DNA of 64,000 nt from Lucinisca nassula (GCA_963580285.1 OY757019.1:57990587-58054586), one strand, 5' to 3'; positions 10,133 to 21,410 are shown, numbered from the stretch's first letter. Numbers and translations are program-made. Notes: generated by a model not told the origin, from the sequence alone.

Positions 10133-10216
10133 CTGCATTTTGTTTGATGTGAGCTTTAATGTCCCTGTCAAGACTAGTCCAATTTTGTGGACTTTTACCC
10201 GACATTGAGATAAAAC
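10133..10216 (-). repeat. 3' fragment of the 22244-type SINE
   Basis: On the minus strand this matches the last part of the SINE at 22244-22551: ATCTCAATGTCGGGTAAAAG, CCACAAAATTGG, then GACAGGGACATTAAAGC and CATCAAACAAA. It abuts the start of the 128-bp-unit repeat at 10217. Confidence 0.6.
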
Positions 10217-11455
10217 AAGAATTCCACCGAAGGCTATGTCGCGCCTGTGGGGGCGCAAAGTCACCCAACCATGATATGTAGGCCAAGGTCAAACATAGAT
10301 GCTTGCATGAAAGTTTCCATTCTTAAATGCAAGCTTGAACAAAGTATCATTTATGAAGCTCTAATAATTCTTGAGAAATGAACTTACGCTATGGTGGTCG
10401 CAATGTTTTACAAAGTTAGTGAACCATGAAATTTAGGCCAGGGTCAAATATGGATGCTTGCATTTAATTTACCATCCCCAGATACAAGTTTGTACCAAGT
10501 ATCATTAATAAAGCTCTTATAGTTCTTGAGAAATAAGCTTGATCATCATTTTATTATCGAAATAGTATTCACGATATCAGGCAAAATCACTGAACCATGA
10601 AATATAGGTCACACTGACCTAGATATACTTTGAGGTAAAGCATGGGGTCACATGGAACTAATAATCCAGGAATGACATTTCTCTATTAAATAGTATTCAA
10701 GATAATAGGTAAAATCACTGAACCATGAAATATAGGTCACACTGACCTAGATATATTTTGAGGTCAATCAGCGGGTCACGTGGAACTAATGATCAAGGTA
10801 TGACGTTTCTTCAACAAATAGTATTGAAGATAATAGCAAAATCAATGAACCATGAAATATAGGCCACACTGACCTAGATATATTTTGAGGTCAATCATGG
10901 GGTCACATGGAACTAATAATCCAGGTATGACATTTCTCCATCAAATAGTATTCAAGATAAAAGGCAAAATCACTGAACCATGAAATATAGGTCACACTGA
11001 CATAGATATATTTGGTGGTCAATTATCGAGTCACATTGAACTAATAATCCAGGTATGACATTTCTCCATCAAAAAGTATTCAAGATAAAAAAAGGCAATA
11101 TCACTGAACCATGAAATATAGGTCACACTGACCTAGATATGTTTGGTGGTCAATTATCGGGTCACATGGAACCAATAATCCAGGTATGACATTTCTCCTT
11201 TGAATAGTATTCAAGATAAAAGGCAAAATCACTGAATCATGAAATATAGGTCACACTGACCTAGATATATTTTGGGGTCAACCATGGTGTCATATTGCAC
11301 TAATATCCCAGTTATGAAATTTCTCCAACAAATAATCTTCAAGATATAAGGCAGATTCACTGGACCGAGAAAAGTAGGTCACCATGACCTTCACCCTTTT
11401 ACACTTGAACCAATGTCACATGGTTGGCTGATATATAACCAATTGTGTCTATAAC
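10217..11455 (-). mobile_element. Tandem-repeat element with 128-bp units
   Basis: The left edge reads AACAAGAATTCC, the reverse complement of the GGAATTCTTGTT type of 3' end, so the element is probably in reverse orientation. Two ~160-bp units near 10268 and 10427 (CAAACATAGATGCTTGCAT / CAAATATGGATGCTTGCAT) precede the 128-bp array. The right limit is uncertain: CCAATTGTGTCTATAACC at 11441 is followed by a different two-unit repeat at 11480-11830 that may belong to the same element. Confidence 0.6.
10560..11400. repeat. 128-bp minisatellite carrying AGGTCA-NNN-TGACCT palindromes
   Basis: Units start (TGAACCATGAAATATAGG) at 10591, 10719, 10846, 10974, 11105, 11233 and 11361. Each has a 15-bp palindrome: exact AGGTCACACTGACCT at 10606, 10734, 11120 and 11248; AGGTCACCATGACCT at 11376; one-base variants at 10861 and 10989. 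The palindrome is the textbook oestrogen-receptor-type response element. Whether a receptor binds here is not shown. Confidence 0.9.
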
Positions 11456-11479
11456 CTGTTAGCATAATGGAAACGTATG

Positions 11480-11830
11480 TAACAAATTAAAAAGGTGTCC
11501 TAGATTTTGACCCCTGGCCGCACCCCATCCTGCCTCCCAGGCATGAACCCGGGTTGTCTTGTCTTGGAATCCCAGAAGACACTCCAAGGTATCCAAGTTG
11601 TAAAATATGAATGCTTTGTGATGAATGTCTGTTGAGATCTAAGCATTTCAAAAACTTTAACACAGTTTTACAGAGGTGTTCTAGATTTTGACACCTAGCC
11701 CCACCCCGGGCATGAACCCAGGTGTCTGTTGTCTTTGAAGGTCAGAAGACCCTCCAAGGTACTTAAGTTCCACGCTCTGTGATGAGTGACTGTTGAGATA
11801 TAAGCATACGAAAAACTTTTATCGCAGTGT
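11480..11830. repeat. Two-unit ~181-bp tandem repeat
   Basis: AGGTGTCCTAGATTTTGACC near 11491 recurs as AGGTGTTCTAGATTTTGACA near 11674. Both are followed by GGCATGAACCC, CAGAAGAC, CTCCAAGGTA and CTGTTGAGAT. The second unit ends in TTTTATCGCAGTGTGACGGG. Confidence 0.65.
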
Positions 11831-12054
11831 GACGGGAACGTACACTCAAACGCAAACGTGCACAACAGAGGTGACAACAATAGCTCTCCATGTACTTCGT
11901 ACAGGCGAGCTAAAAATGAATTTTATTGAAAACATGAAAATCCGGTGCATTTCGTGGCATTCATCCCTGCAAATAATGCCAGTGGAGAATGTTGATTAAA
12001 AGCCAATATTGGTGTCTACAGCGTACCCTACAGATACAGTTTGGACACCGCAAT

Positions 12055-12110
12055 TTTCGTACCGCTGTCGGGAATCGAACCGAGGGCCTATTGAATTATT
12101 GGTAAGTTCA
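12055..12110 (-). repeat. tRNA-like B-box fragment
   Basis: On the minus strand GGTTCGATTCCCGACAGCGG resembles the 3' half of a tRNA or SINE head (B box GGTTCGATTCC). No A box with a pairing acceptor stem is seen, so this is a decayed SINE head rather than a tRNA gene. Confidence 0.4.
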
Positions 12111-12115
12111 CTAAC

Positions 12116-12825
12116 CTGATGAGCTTCATCCCAGAGTCCTGAAGGAACTAGCAAATGTTTAGGTCCAGTTTTTGCACACCTGTTTCAGCAGTCTTTTGAT
12201 ACGGGTGAAATCCCCAAAGAATGGCTCCAAGCGAACATTTGCCCACTCTTCAAAAAAGGAGAAGGGCACTTGACCGTAATTATCGCCCTGTGACTCTGAC
12301 TTGTGTTCTGTGTAAATTGCTTGAACAATTTGTCTGCACAAACATCATGGCCCACTTGAATGAACATAACCTTTGTCAGACAGACAACATGCATTTAGGA
12401 AAAGGCAGTTGAGCACCGTTGTAAATGACTGGGCAAAACTCTTGGACAAAGGGGGACAGGTGGACACATTTATTCTGGACTTCGAGAAGGCTTTTGACAC
12501 TCCACCACATGAACTACTTAAATGCAAGTTACTTGGTTATGGAATCGGGAGGTCGGGGGTGGGGGAGGAGGGGGTGCAGAGTGGGCTCCAGTTTTGTCTG
12601 GAGTCCCACAAGGGACTGTTCTTGGTCCACTGTTGTTCTCCCTGTGCATCTGTACATCAATGATATTTCCAATGACAATGACTCAGAAATAAGACTTTTC
12701 GCAGACGAATGTGTTTGCTATTGGGAAAATAGAGATACAGATGAATACGTTTTCACCTTTTCAAATTTAAAACCAAAAATAACAAGCACATTTGTGTTGT
12801 TCTTCCATTTAAATTAAAACCAGGA
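12116..12825 (+). pseudogene. LINE (non-LTR retrotransposon) reverse transcriptase fragment
   Basis: Conceptual translation across several frames shows the ordered RT landmarks of non-LTR elements. These are PDELHPRVLKELAN (12116), GEIPKEWLQANICPLFKKGE (about 12200-12262), NYRPVTLT (12280), FILDFEKAFD (motif A, about 12470-12500), SGVPQGTVLGPLLFS (motif B, about 12600-12640), then NDIS..IRLFADE (motif C, about 12660-12708). The catalytic FADD is FADE here. Frameshifts occur around 12275, 12400 and 12640, a G-rich slip lies at 12555-12575, and there is no endonuclease domain. About 230 residues of RT remain. It is dead. The wording suggests a CR1/RTE/Jockey-like LINE; the clade is not settled. 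Confidence 0.8.
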
Positions 12826-13109
12826 CGTAGTAAACACACAAGAAAGTGATTACCCTGCCTTGGTCACCTACCTGTATGGCCACCAGAATACCCCAAGTAT
12901 ATTTTATCTTAAAACTACATTCTTTAATAACCGGCCATTAGGGTGTTGTGCAATCCAAAAATGTGTCTTTTAATTAAGCTCTCAGTCTAAGAATTTTTTC
13001 CATCTGAGCTATGCTATCTGATGACAGCTCTTGTTATATGCTGTTTTGTTACGCCACTATGTCAACCCCACCCCTCCACTTTGGTTCTGCCCTTTACAGG
13101 TTTCATTTT

Positions 13110-15917
13110 TAGCTCACCTGTCACGTAGTGACGAGGTGAGCTTTTGGGATCACTTTTTGTCCGTCGTCCGTCGTGCGTGTGTGCGTGTGTGCGTGCGTGC
13201 GTGCGTGCGTGTGTGCGTAAACTTTTTCTTCAAATGACATCTCCTCCTAAACCACTGATCGGATTTTGACCAAACTTCACAGGAATGATCCTTAGGTGGT
13301 CCCCTTTCAAAGTTGTTCAAATGGTTCCAATCCATTGCACATCTGGGTCACAGGAGCTAAAAATAGATTTTTGAAATGAAAACTTTAAAAATCTTCTTCT
13401 CTGAAACCAAAAGGCCCAGGTCTTCGATATTTGGTATGAAGCATCATCTAGTGGACCTCTACCAAGATTGTTCAAATTATGGCCCTTGGGCCAGAAATGC
13501 CCCCGCCCCGGGGACCTTTGTGTTTACATAGGCTTATATAGGGAAAATCTTTAAAAATTTTCTTCTCTGAAACCACAAGGCCCAGTTCTTTGATATTTGG
13601 TGTGAAGCTTCACCTAGTGGACCTCTACCAAGATTGTTCAAATTATAGCCCTAGGGCCAAAAATGCCCCCGCCCCGGGGGCCTTTGGTTTTAAATAGGCT
13701 TACACTAGGAAAATCAGTAAAAATCTTCTTCTCTGAAACTGAAAGGCCCGGGTCTTTGATATTTGGTATGAAGCTTCATCTAGTGGACCTCTACCAAGAT
13801 TGTTCAAATTATGGCCTATGGGCCAGAAATGCCCCCGCCCCGGGGGCCTTTGGGTTTACATAGGCTTATACAGGGAAAGTATTTAAAAATCTTCTTCTCT
13901 GAAACCGCAAGGCTTAGGTCTTTGATATTTGGTGTGAAGCTTCACCTAGTAGACCTCTACCAAGATTGTTAAAATTATAGCCCCAGGGCCAAAAATGCCC
14001 CCGCCCCGGGGGCCTTTGGTTTTACATAGGCTTATACAGGGAAAATCTTTAAAAATCTTCTTCTCTGAAACCTAAAGGCCCAGGTCTTCGATATTTGGTA
14101 TAAAGCTTCATCTAGTGGACCTCTACCAAGATTGTTCAAATTATGATCCTTGGGCCGGAAATGCCCCCGCCCCGGGGGCCTTTTGGTTTTACATGGGCTT
14201 ATATAGGTAAAAGCTTTAAAAATCTTCTTCTCTGAAACCACAAGGCCCAGGTCTTTGATATTTGGTGTGAAGCTTCACCTAGTGGATCTCTACCAAGATT
14301 GTTCAAATTATAGCCCTAGGGCCAAAAATGCCCCCGCCCGGGGGGCCTTTCGTTTTACATAGGCTTATATAGGGAAATCTTTAAAATCTTCTACTCTGAA
14401 ACCGCAAGGCTGAGGTCTTTGATATTTGGTGTGAAGCTTCACCTAGTGGACCTCTACCAAGATTGTTCAAATTATAGCCCTGGGACCGAAAATGCCCCTG
14501 GGCAAGGGCCTTTGGTTTTACATAGGCTTATACAGGGAAAATCTTTAAAAATCTTCTTCTCTGAAACCGCAAGGCTCAGATCTTTGATATTTGGTGTGAA
14601 GCTTCATCTAGCGGACCTGTATCAAGATTGTTCAAATTATAGCCCTGGGGCCAAAAATGCCCCCACTCAGGGGCCCTTTGGTTTTACATAGGCTTATATA
14701 GGGAAAATCTTTGAAAATCTTCTTCTCTGAAACGGCAAGGACCAGGCCTTTGATATTTGGTATGAAGCTTCATCTAATGAACCCTTACCAAAATTATTCA
14801 AATAATAGTGCTGGGGCCAAAAATTGTCCCGCCCCAGGGCCCTTTTGTTTCACATGGTCTTATATATAAAAAATCTTTAAAAATCTTCATCTCGGAAACC
14901 ACAAGGCTTAGGTCCCTGACATTTGTTATGAAGCTTCAGCTAGTGGACCTCTACCAAGATTGTTCAAATTATAGCCCTGAGACAAAAAATGCCCCCGCCA
15001 TTGGGCCCTTTGGTTTTACATAGACTTATATAGGGAAAATCTTTAAAAATCTTCTTCTCTGAAACCACAAGGCTTAGGTCTTTGATATTTGTTATGAAGC
15101 TTCAGCTAGTGGACCTCTACCAACATTGTTCAGATTATAGCCCTGGGGCCAAAAATGCCCCTCCAGGCCCCTTTAGTTTTACACAGACTAATATAGTGAA
15201 AATCTTTAAAAATCTTCTCTGAAACCACAAGGCTTAGGTCTTTTATATTTGTTATGAAGCTTCAGCTAGTGGACCTCTACCAAGATTGTTCAAATTATAG
15301 CCCTGAGACCAAAAATGCCCCCACCACGTGGCCCTTTGGTTTTACATAGGCTTATGTAGGGAAAATCTTTAAAAATCTTCTTCTCTGAAACTGCAGGGCC
15401 CAGGTCTTCAGCTAGTGGACATCTACCAAGATTGTTCAAATTATAGCCCTGAGGTCAAAAATGCCCCTGCCTCGGGGCCCTTTGGTTTTACATAGACTTA
15501 TATAGGGAAAATCTTTAAAACATTTATTCTGGGAAACAACAAGGCCTAGGTATTTGATATTTGGTGTGAAATTTCATCTAGTGGACCTCTATCAAGATTG
15601 TTCAAAATATAGCCCTTGGGCCAAAAATGCCCATGCCCCCGCCCCGAGACCCTTTGGTTTTGCATAGACTTATATAGGGAAATCTTTAAAAATCTTCTTC
15701 TCTGAAACTGCAAGGCCCATGTCTTTGATATTTGGTATTGAGCTTCATCTAGTGGACAGTTATAGCCTTTGTTGATATTTGGTATGAAGCTTCACCTTTT
15801 TAGACCTCCCTCAACATTATGCACATTATAACCCTGGGGTCAATAATGGCCCTCTCCGGGGTCCACTTGTTACTCTATGAATCAGGTGAGCGATCCAGGG
15901 CCATCATGGCCCTCTTG
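13110..15917 (+). mobile_element. Complete Helentron-like element, 166-bp-unit family
   Basis: The 5' end is a near-perfect hairpin at 13111-13142 (AGCTCACCT..GTCAC/GTGAC..AGGTGAGCT). It is followed by GTCCGTCGTCCGTCG and a GTGCGTGTGTGCGTGCGTGC run (13158-13218). Two different half-units (CTCCTCCTAAACCACTGATC) lead into about 15 units of ~166 bp. The 3' part has the inverse word CAGGTGAGCGA (15883-15893), hairpin AGGGCC..GGCCCT (15897-15913) and CTTG before TT. It has no coding gene; frames of 60-90 codons inside are repeat by-products. Its 3' end matches that at 1-1201. Confidence 0.85.
13400..15720. repeat. 166-bp minisatellite, about 15 units
   Basis: The landmark CTGAAAC (or a one-base variant) falls at 13401, 13567, 13733, 13899, 14065, 14232, 14396, 14561, 14727, 14893, 15059, 15219, 15385 and 15702, so spacing is almost always 164-167. 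One step is 160 by a small deletion, and the region 15385-15702 holds a shortened unit. Units carry TCTACCAAGATTGTTCAAAT and ATGCCCCCGCCCCGGGG. Divergence between units is moderate and suggests local pairs (alternating AAGGCCCAGG and AAGGCTTAGG). Confidence 0.9.
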
Positions 15918-15924
15918 TTTATGA

Positions 15925-16225
15925 TAATCGACTCTTTAATTTGGTTGCTATGGCAACTTAGAGTTTCCATAGACTTATAATGGAAAACAAATGACATTAA
16001 CTGTCAAGCCTTCAAGATATTTTGACAAAACTTTAATAGAAATGTTCCTTAAGTAGCCTTCTATCTGTCATATGATTTTAGGCATACTGCTCATTTTTAT
16101 TGGTTGCCATGGAAACCAAAATGAAAAAAAAACAGAAAGAAAAAAAATAATAATCATCTCAGAAAACGTATGCTGCTTTGTAGAAATATTAACCATTTTA
16201 GCCGTTACAGGTCTTGTGTATTTTT
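15925..16225. repeat. Remnant unit of a tandem-repeat element
   Basis: TTGGTTGCTATGGCAA and TTCCATAGACTTATAATGGA resemble 25032-25090 in the 161-bp element (GGTTGCTATGGCAATCCC, CCCATAGACTTACAATGG). A second TTGGTTGCCATGGAAACC follows at 16101. No ends are visible. Confidence 0.45.
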
Positions 16226-16227
16226 TT

Positions 16228-16443
16228 TAGCTTACGCCAAATTATAGGATGGGCAGTTGTCGAGTGTCGTCTGGCATCAACACTTTCAAACGACATCTCC
16301 TCAGACGCTATTGGGCTGATCGGGTTCAAATTTCGTCTCTAGCGTCCTTGGGCTGATGGCTGTCATGTTTATTAAAATACATGGCTGCCAGTGGGCATGG
16401 TTCACTTGAGCCCTGTTGAGCATAGTGGTCCATGGGCCTCTTG
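16228..16443 (+). mobile_element. Short degenerate Helentron-like element
   Basis: Starts TTTAGCTTACGCCAA, continues GTCGAGTGTCGTCTGG and CGACATCTCCTCAGACGCTA (compare CGACATCTCCTCCTAAACCA-type text in the element at 13110), and ends with TTCACTTGAGCCCTG, a hairpin GGTCCATGGGCC and CTCTTG before TT. It has no tandem core, so it is either a deleted derivative or a minimal form of the family. Confidence 0.55.
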
Positions 16444-16962
16444 TTCATATTTTTGCGAACAATGATAAGCTGATGCATCTAGCTCTATTCCCGGGTTGTC
16501 TCAAAAGCAGATATATGATATGCTATGTTGCATTCAACTGACCATGGCTGATCATAACATACAGGCGGGACATAGCCACCTGGCATGTTTCTTGTCATTT
16601 GTCACAGCACTTTCTGTCTAAAATCGAAAAAAAAAGTTTATTGACCTTCAACACAACAAATTATATTTGATTTGAGGGTTATTACATGAACATTAAGGGA
16701 ATTGTATACTATTGCATATTTTCCGACATTATACAAGGGAGACAATTTGTGGGGCTTTCTGTTTCCTCTCCTGTAAATGTTGCCGTTCCGAGGAGCAATT
16801 CCTTTTCTTTAAGATAACTTTTATAGGGTTGTCGAGGTAAAGGTTAATCGACTGAGTTTCTAACGTGTGCTCTTCCATCATTGAATCTGGACATACCTAT
16901 TGTTGTCAATAAAGCCACGGGTCTTAGTCAAATGGCGTATTGTAATGAACCACCTCTTATAT

Positions 16963-17306
16963 CCACGCACCTATACAAATATATTGTAAATTTTACCGCA
17001 AAAGAAAAAAAAATAAAATAAATAAATAAAATAAAAAATAATAATAATAATAAAAAAAAACATAAAAAAATAATAATATAAAAAATTGTGATATTTTTCT
17101 TATTCTGCTCAAAATATAAATTGTGGTTTCACGTTAGAACCGCCTCATCGAGGCAAAGGCGGTTCAATCTAGTACCCAGAACGTATGTTTCGGAGCAGAA
17201 ATAAGAAAAAATAAGGTTTACCCCCCCTCCCCCCCGTAGACAACAGTTTTACTGTGTAAAAGTGGGGTCCAAGGGGGTCAAAGTTATACAGGCGTGTTTT
17301 CATGAT
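16963..17306 (+). mobile_element. ACACGCCTATA MITE, copy with expanded A-rich stretch
   Basis: Left end CCACGCACCTATACAAAT and right end TATACAGGCGTGTTTTCATG are inverted repeats of each other. The body has an A/TAA-rich run (17000-17080) and a central hairpin around CGCCTCATCGAGGC (about 17130-17175) flanked by GAGCAGAAATAAG. It ends with AAAGTGGGGTCCAAGGGGGT, as in the other copies. Confidence 0.7.
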
Positions 17307-17338
17307 GTGGATCTACACAGATAACACAGGGTATCTGT

Positions 17339-17592
17339 CAAATGCGCGTCTGGCTGGTGATCAGGAGAACGCAAGTTCGATACCTGCCGGGGGAGATTGA
17401 TCATGAAATTTTTTCTACAGTCATTCTTTCCCGCTGAGTCAAGAAGGGCAGTTGTCAGTTTCTGGCGAAAGAATGTGCAATGTACTGGCTAACTACTTAC
17501 GTATATAATCTTGCCCAGAAAAAGTGTGGTTATAACAGACCGGCTGAAAATGACCTGTTGGCTGTGCCGTAAAACTTCAATACAAACAAACA
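17339..17592 (+). mobile_element. tRNA-derived SINE with target duplication
   Basis: Flanked by GGTATCTGT at 17330-17338 and 17593-17601. The head has an A-box-like CTGGCTGGTGATCAGGAG and a B box AAGTTCGATACCTG. A conserved non-tRNA body follows (GGCAGTTGTCAGTTTCTGGC, TGTACTGGCTAACTACTTA), then GCCGTAAAACTTCAATA and a CAAACAAA tail. The duplication of about 9 bases and CAAA tail are as expected for LINE-driven insertion. Confidence 0.8.
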
Positions 17593-17651
17593 GGTATCTG
17601 TTTCGGTCTACGGGGTTGAAAAATGTCCTGTTTGTCGTGGGTTAGATCAGC

Positions 17652-17815
17652 CAAGAGTTATAGTTTTACGTCCGACCAACAGCAAAGATCATACAGACGG
17701 GTCCTAGGTTTAAAGACACATCCAAAAGTTTGGAGAAGCCCGGAGCCGATTCTGCGATCCCTGGCTTATTAGATGAATAGCATAACCACTACACCTCAGT
17801 GGCTTCTCAAGTTAT
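17652..17815 (-). mobile_element. tRNA-Thr-like SINE (TTTAAACCGAGG family)
   Basis: Minus-strand copy of the family best seen at 47006-47170: head with GAGTGG/TAGTGG A-box region, B box degraded (GGATCGCAGAATCGGC), then CTCCAAAC..TGTGTCTTTAAACCTAGG and ACGTAAAACTATAAC. More diverged than the copies at 47 and 54 kb. Confidence 0.7.
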
Positions 17816-17878
17816 AGGTGTTATTATTATTATTAATATCATCATATACATCATTAATAATTTTCATAATAATTATTA

Positions 17879-18140
17879 TATAGAGGACTTTACACGAGTG
17901 GTCATTTTATATGAAATTTATGAAACGAGCCTCGTGTAAGATTCTGTTTATCATATGACCACTTTAAATTGGATTTTATTGCCTTTAAATCTGACATTAT
18001 TCCACAAAAATGCATGGTTGACATAGACGTCGTCATGTCATTACTTTTTCCCGCCAAAGTGTTATTACACGCGTTGTCATAAGATTTTTATTACACCACG
18101 TTATCCACTGCTTATCAATATGATAAATTTGGTTTACAGT
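17879..18140 (+). mobile_element. ACACGAGTGGTCATTT hairpin repeat
   Basis: Starts TAGAGGACTTTACACGAGTG, where TTACACGAGTGGTCAT faces ATGACCACT in inverted order after a GAGCCTCGTGTAAGATTCTG junction. It then has GGATTTTATTGCC, GACGTCGTCATG and TTATCCACTGCTTATC. Further copies lie at 28228-28530 and, reversed, at 41035-41250. No coding capacity. Confidence 0.65.
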
Positions 18141-18283
18141 ATTTCAAGAATATTAGGGTTGGACAAGAAGATTGCACAAGAGCAAATACGGATAAGGAAT
18201 ACAGTAATAGTTTCTAAAGACATACTCACCTGACAGTGTAAGGTTCTCAAGACTTACTCCCCTGACAGTGCACTCATTTCATT

Positions 18284-18536
18284 ACGAAAACACGCCTATA
18301 CAAATTCATTCATTTGTAAACTTTACCGCCGAAAAAAACGAAAATTTGTAAGATGATAAATTGTGATATTTTTCTAATTTCTGCTCAAAATAGAGATTAT
18401 GGGAACTCGTTCTAACGAGTACCCACAAACTTTATTTTAGAGCAGAAATAAGAACAATGAGGTTTACCCCTGTAAACCCCAGTTTTACTATATAAAAGTG
18501 GGGTTCAAGGGGGTCAGATTATATAGGCGTGTTGTG
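18284..18536 (+). mobile_element. ACACGCCTATA MITE, full-length
   Basis: Left end ACGAAAACACGCCTATACAA and right end TATATAGGCGTGTTGTGT are inverted repeats; length is 253 bp. It contains the family hairpin around TCGTTCTAACGA and the TTTTAGAGCAGAAATAAG and CCCAGTTTTACTATATAAAA stretches. Other copies lie at 16963, 20714 (split), 50571 (reverse) and 59604. Confidence 0.8.
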
Positions 18537-18583
18537 TTGGATTTCCATAAATTGCGCAAAACCAGCGTCAATTGCCTCATTTG

Positions 18584-18893
18584 TTAACCCATTTTGTACC
18601 AAAACTGGTGATTTTCAAACGGTGCAGGCCCAGACCAGATGCTGCAAAACGCGGCTACACTGTTTACAAAAAGTTCAGCCATTTTCCAAAAAAAAATGTA
18701 AGAAAACACAACGTTGCATGTCTAAATTTTGAAGTTGACTTCTGCCTTGTGCTATATTAAGATGAAATTCAGCTGGCACATGACGTAATTGTGGCTTCAA
18801 ATCAACGTCATGGCGATTATGCAACGTTGATTTGACGTTTCCTCAGCGACGTGTGCCTGCTGGGAAGATTCCATTTGGTACAAAATGGGTTAA
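18584..18893 (+). mobile_element. TTAA hairpin MITE carrying a second nested MITE
   Basis: Ends TTAACCCATTTTGTACC and GGTACAAAATGGGTTAA. The hairpin is partly lost (right arm shortened to GCGGCTACACTG). Between GATGAAATT and GAAGATTCC, contiguous in related copies, sits the insertion described at 18770-18862. Confidence 0.75.
18770..18862. mobile_element. Nested 93-bp MITE with CAGCTGGCACA ends
   Basis: Left CAGCTGGCACATGACGT and right ACGTGTGCCTGCTGG are imperfect inverted repeats. Inside, AAATCAACGTCATGG and CAACGTTGATTTGACGTTT also pair. It lies entirely inside the TTAA MITE at 18584-18893, so it is the younger insertion. Confidence 0.6.
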
Positions 18894-18894
18894 C

Positions 18895-20712
18895 AACTGA
18901 AAGTATTATTTCACCTGCATGAAATTACTCATAGAATGCATTTCTATCTTCTTGACATTTCGGAGGCAAAAGTCAGTCTAAAACTTAAACAATCAACACT
19001 GGCCAAGTCGTTATTTATGACCAAAGGAGAATATAAAGGGTAAAAAACATATAAAGGCATCCATCAACTTCATTCAGCGGGATTGACACTACCTACCCTA
19101 CACACAGCATCTATGCACAATATACAAATAGCATGCGAGCGTAAATTATACTTTTTTGCAGTATAAACACATCAAAATGCATAGTGAAATATGATCTAAT
19201 ACCCATCACTTCGGCCGGAAGAGTTCGGTGGTTGCTTTTATGGGCAATTTATGGTCGCTCATGATACCTCCACATAATATCTGATCTGTTATTACGACGT
19301 TAATTGTAATTAATTATGCTAATATTCGCAACCTCCCAGACACTAAGGCTTTTCTGTTGAACTACGGTCATAAAATTTTCAAACACAACGCACTGTTGAA
19401 CCTTAAACGCTTTATCAAAGTTTTATATTACTTTTTTCTCTAAAAGTAAATGTCACCATATCATGATGGAATCATATAACTAGTATTCCTTAATTTAGTT
19501 TCAGATTTTGGGCCGTAAACCAGAAAAAAAAAACAGGTATGTATAAGCGTGCCCGGGAAAAATGTAACCGCTCGAGTTTGGACTTACCTCCAAACAATTA
19601 AACACAAATCCAGATATCGATAACAAAACTTATTTTGGGGGTACGTTTTCTTATTGTTCATATAAAAGTTACACAGGCAATCATTAGAATTGCCTCGACG
19701 ATGCGATCCTAACTAGTGCCCGCAACATACGTTATAATGGGAAATAAGGAGGGCTATTCCTAGTCTATAGGTTTAAATTTTATTTCTGCGTGTTACAAAC
19801 ACACACATTAGAATATGACAGTGATGTCATGGTGACATCCCAGCTGGTACAAAAATACGGACCAACGTCTGGCTGACAGTCTTTATTCAGGAAGACCACT
19901 AACAAAGAACACGGCCATCTCAAGCCGACGAAAGAAGACTCTGAAGACACAACACAAAATAATAAAGAAGCCGATACAATTATCTAAAATATTCCAAAGG
20001 AAAAAGGGCGCACATTAAGCAACGCAATTATGATTTAAACGTGTAATATGTTTTGTGGTTTTAAGGTCCGGTTCAAAGTTATGTCAGTTACCTTCACTGT
20101 TCCAAGACAGGCTTAGACCTAACAACGGGCGTCAACAAAGCGCTGGCTCTTTTTAAAATTGGATATCTTGAGCCTCGTTCCCGTCACATATGAGACGCCA
20201 AGTTCTGAAACGGAAGATCAGTTGGTTTTTCTCCGGGTACTCCAGTTTTTGCTCATCTGAGATTAACGATCGACTCGAAGTAAGTGAAATAATCTTGGAA
20301 AGACCGTTAAATAAATATACAATCAAGTCACTAAGTATTATCTTCTTTCAGGGGCTTGAGAGGGCTATTCAGTGTTTGTTACAAAAAGGCGCTTCTAACG
20401 TGCCAGAGTGTTTTATTAAGACATTAAAAATATGGTGCCAACTTTTGAATTATTAAATAAGATTTAAGTGACTCAGACAAAAAAAAAATATGGCACTGTG
20501 TCCACATCTGCACTTTTGAATGTTTAAGACACCTCCTACGCTCTTTGTTATTGACATGTGTGATAATTGAGGTAGAAATAAAATGCTTACTATTATTCCA
20601 GCAAATATAACTTATTTAAACGGATATCCATTTGCCATTTCTCTGTCAGTGCAGTTAAGCTGATACATGTTATTTGCCCAAGCGCAGTGTCCATGTAATT
20701 GTTAAACTGTTC
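18895..20712. other. Stretch with no recognised gene; one MITE remnant
   Basis: Mostly AT-rich with no convincing coding sequence. 19648-19755 (CAATCATTAGAATTGCCTCG, CGATCCTAACTAGTGCCCGC, GGGAAATAAGG) looks like a decayed central hairpin of the ACACGCCTATA MITE. An 88-codon frame beginning at 20190 has no recognisable domain; a TTCTTTCAG|G at about 20350 would be a plausible splice acceptor, but nothing else supports a gene. Confidence 0.45.
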
Positions 20713-21410
20713 CAACGAAAACACGCCTATTCAAATACATAGAAAATTTTACCGACAATTTTTTTTAGCTAAAACATTATGATATTTTTCATAATTCTGC
20801 TCACAACATTAATTGTGGGAACGCGTTATAACCGACTTGACGAGGCGGTTCTAACGGTACACATAATCTATACTTTTTGAGCAAAATAAGAAAGATAATA
20901 TATATCTTTGTAAACCCCAGTTTTAATATATACGCGGCAAAAAAAATCTGCGAGTTTGCTTTAAACAGAATCAAAATTGCACAAGAAATGCTGTAGATTT
21001 TGGCTTGACAAGGCACCAAATGACAAAATTATCATTTTTCAATGCCATGGTTTATTACCTGTCCGTCTGTTGCATATAACGTTTAAACGCGTATAGGACG
21101 AAAGGCATTATTTTAATGGGTCTTGGGCTAATTTTGGTAAAATGCTGTTCTTGTTGTTGTTGCTGCTGCTGCAGACGTTGTCTTGTGATGTTCTTTTACC
21201 TGGCTTTGTAATATTGGTGCTGCATGCGATTTTAAGATTGAACATTTCTGTCAAAGTCACCATCAAATTTCTGATTCAATAACATGCACGGAATTACAAG
21301 TGCTCACCAGACTACATATCCAACTGCATTTTTTGCATGATTTTTTAAAGATGTTCATCATTTCATTAAATCAATTTAAATTGCCCATTATTAAGCGTTT
21401 GGTTACAACA

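Noticed and set aside
13663..15023. Repeated 60-90-codon frames with similar protein text (KLHLVDLYQDCSNY)
   Set aside because: They are one frame of the 166-bp minisatellite; the unit length is not a multiple of three, so frames close within one or two units.
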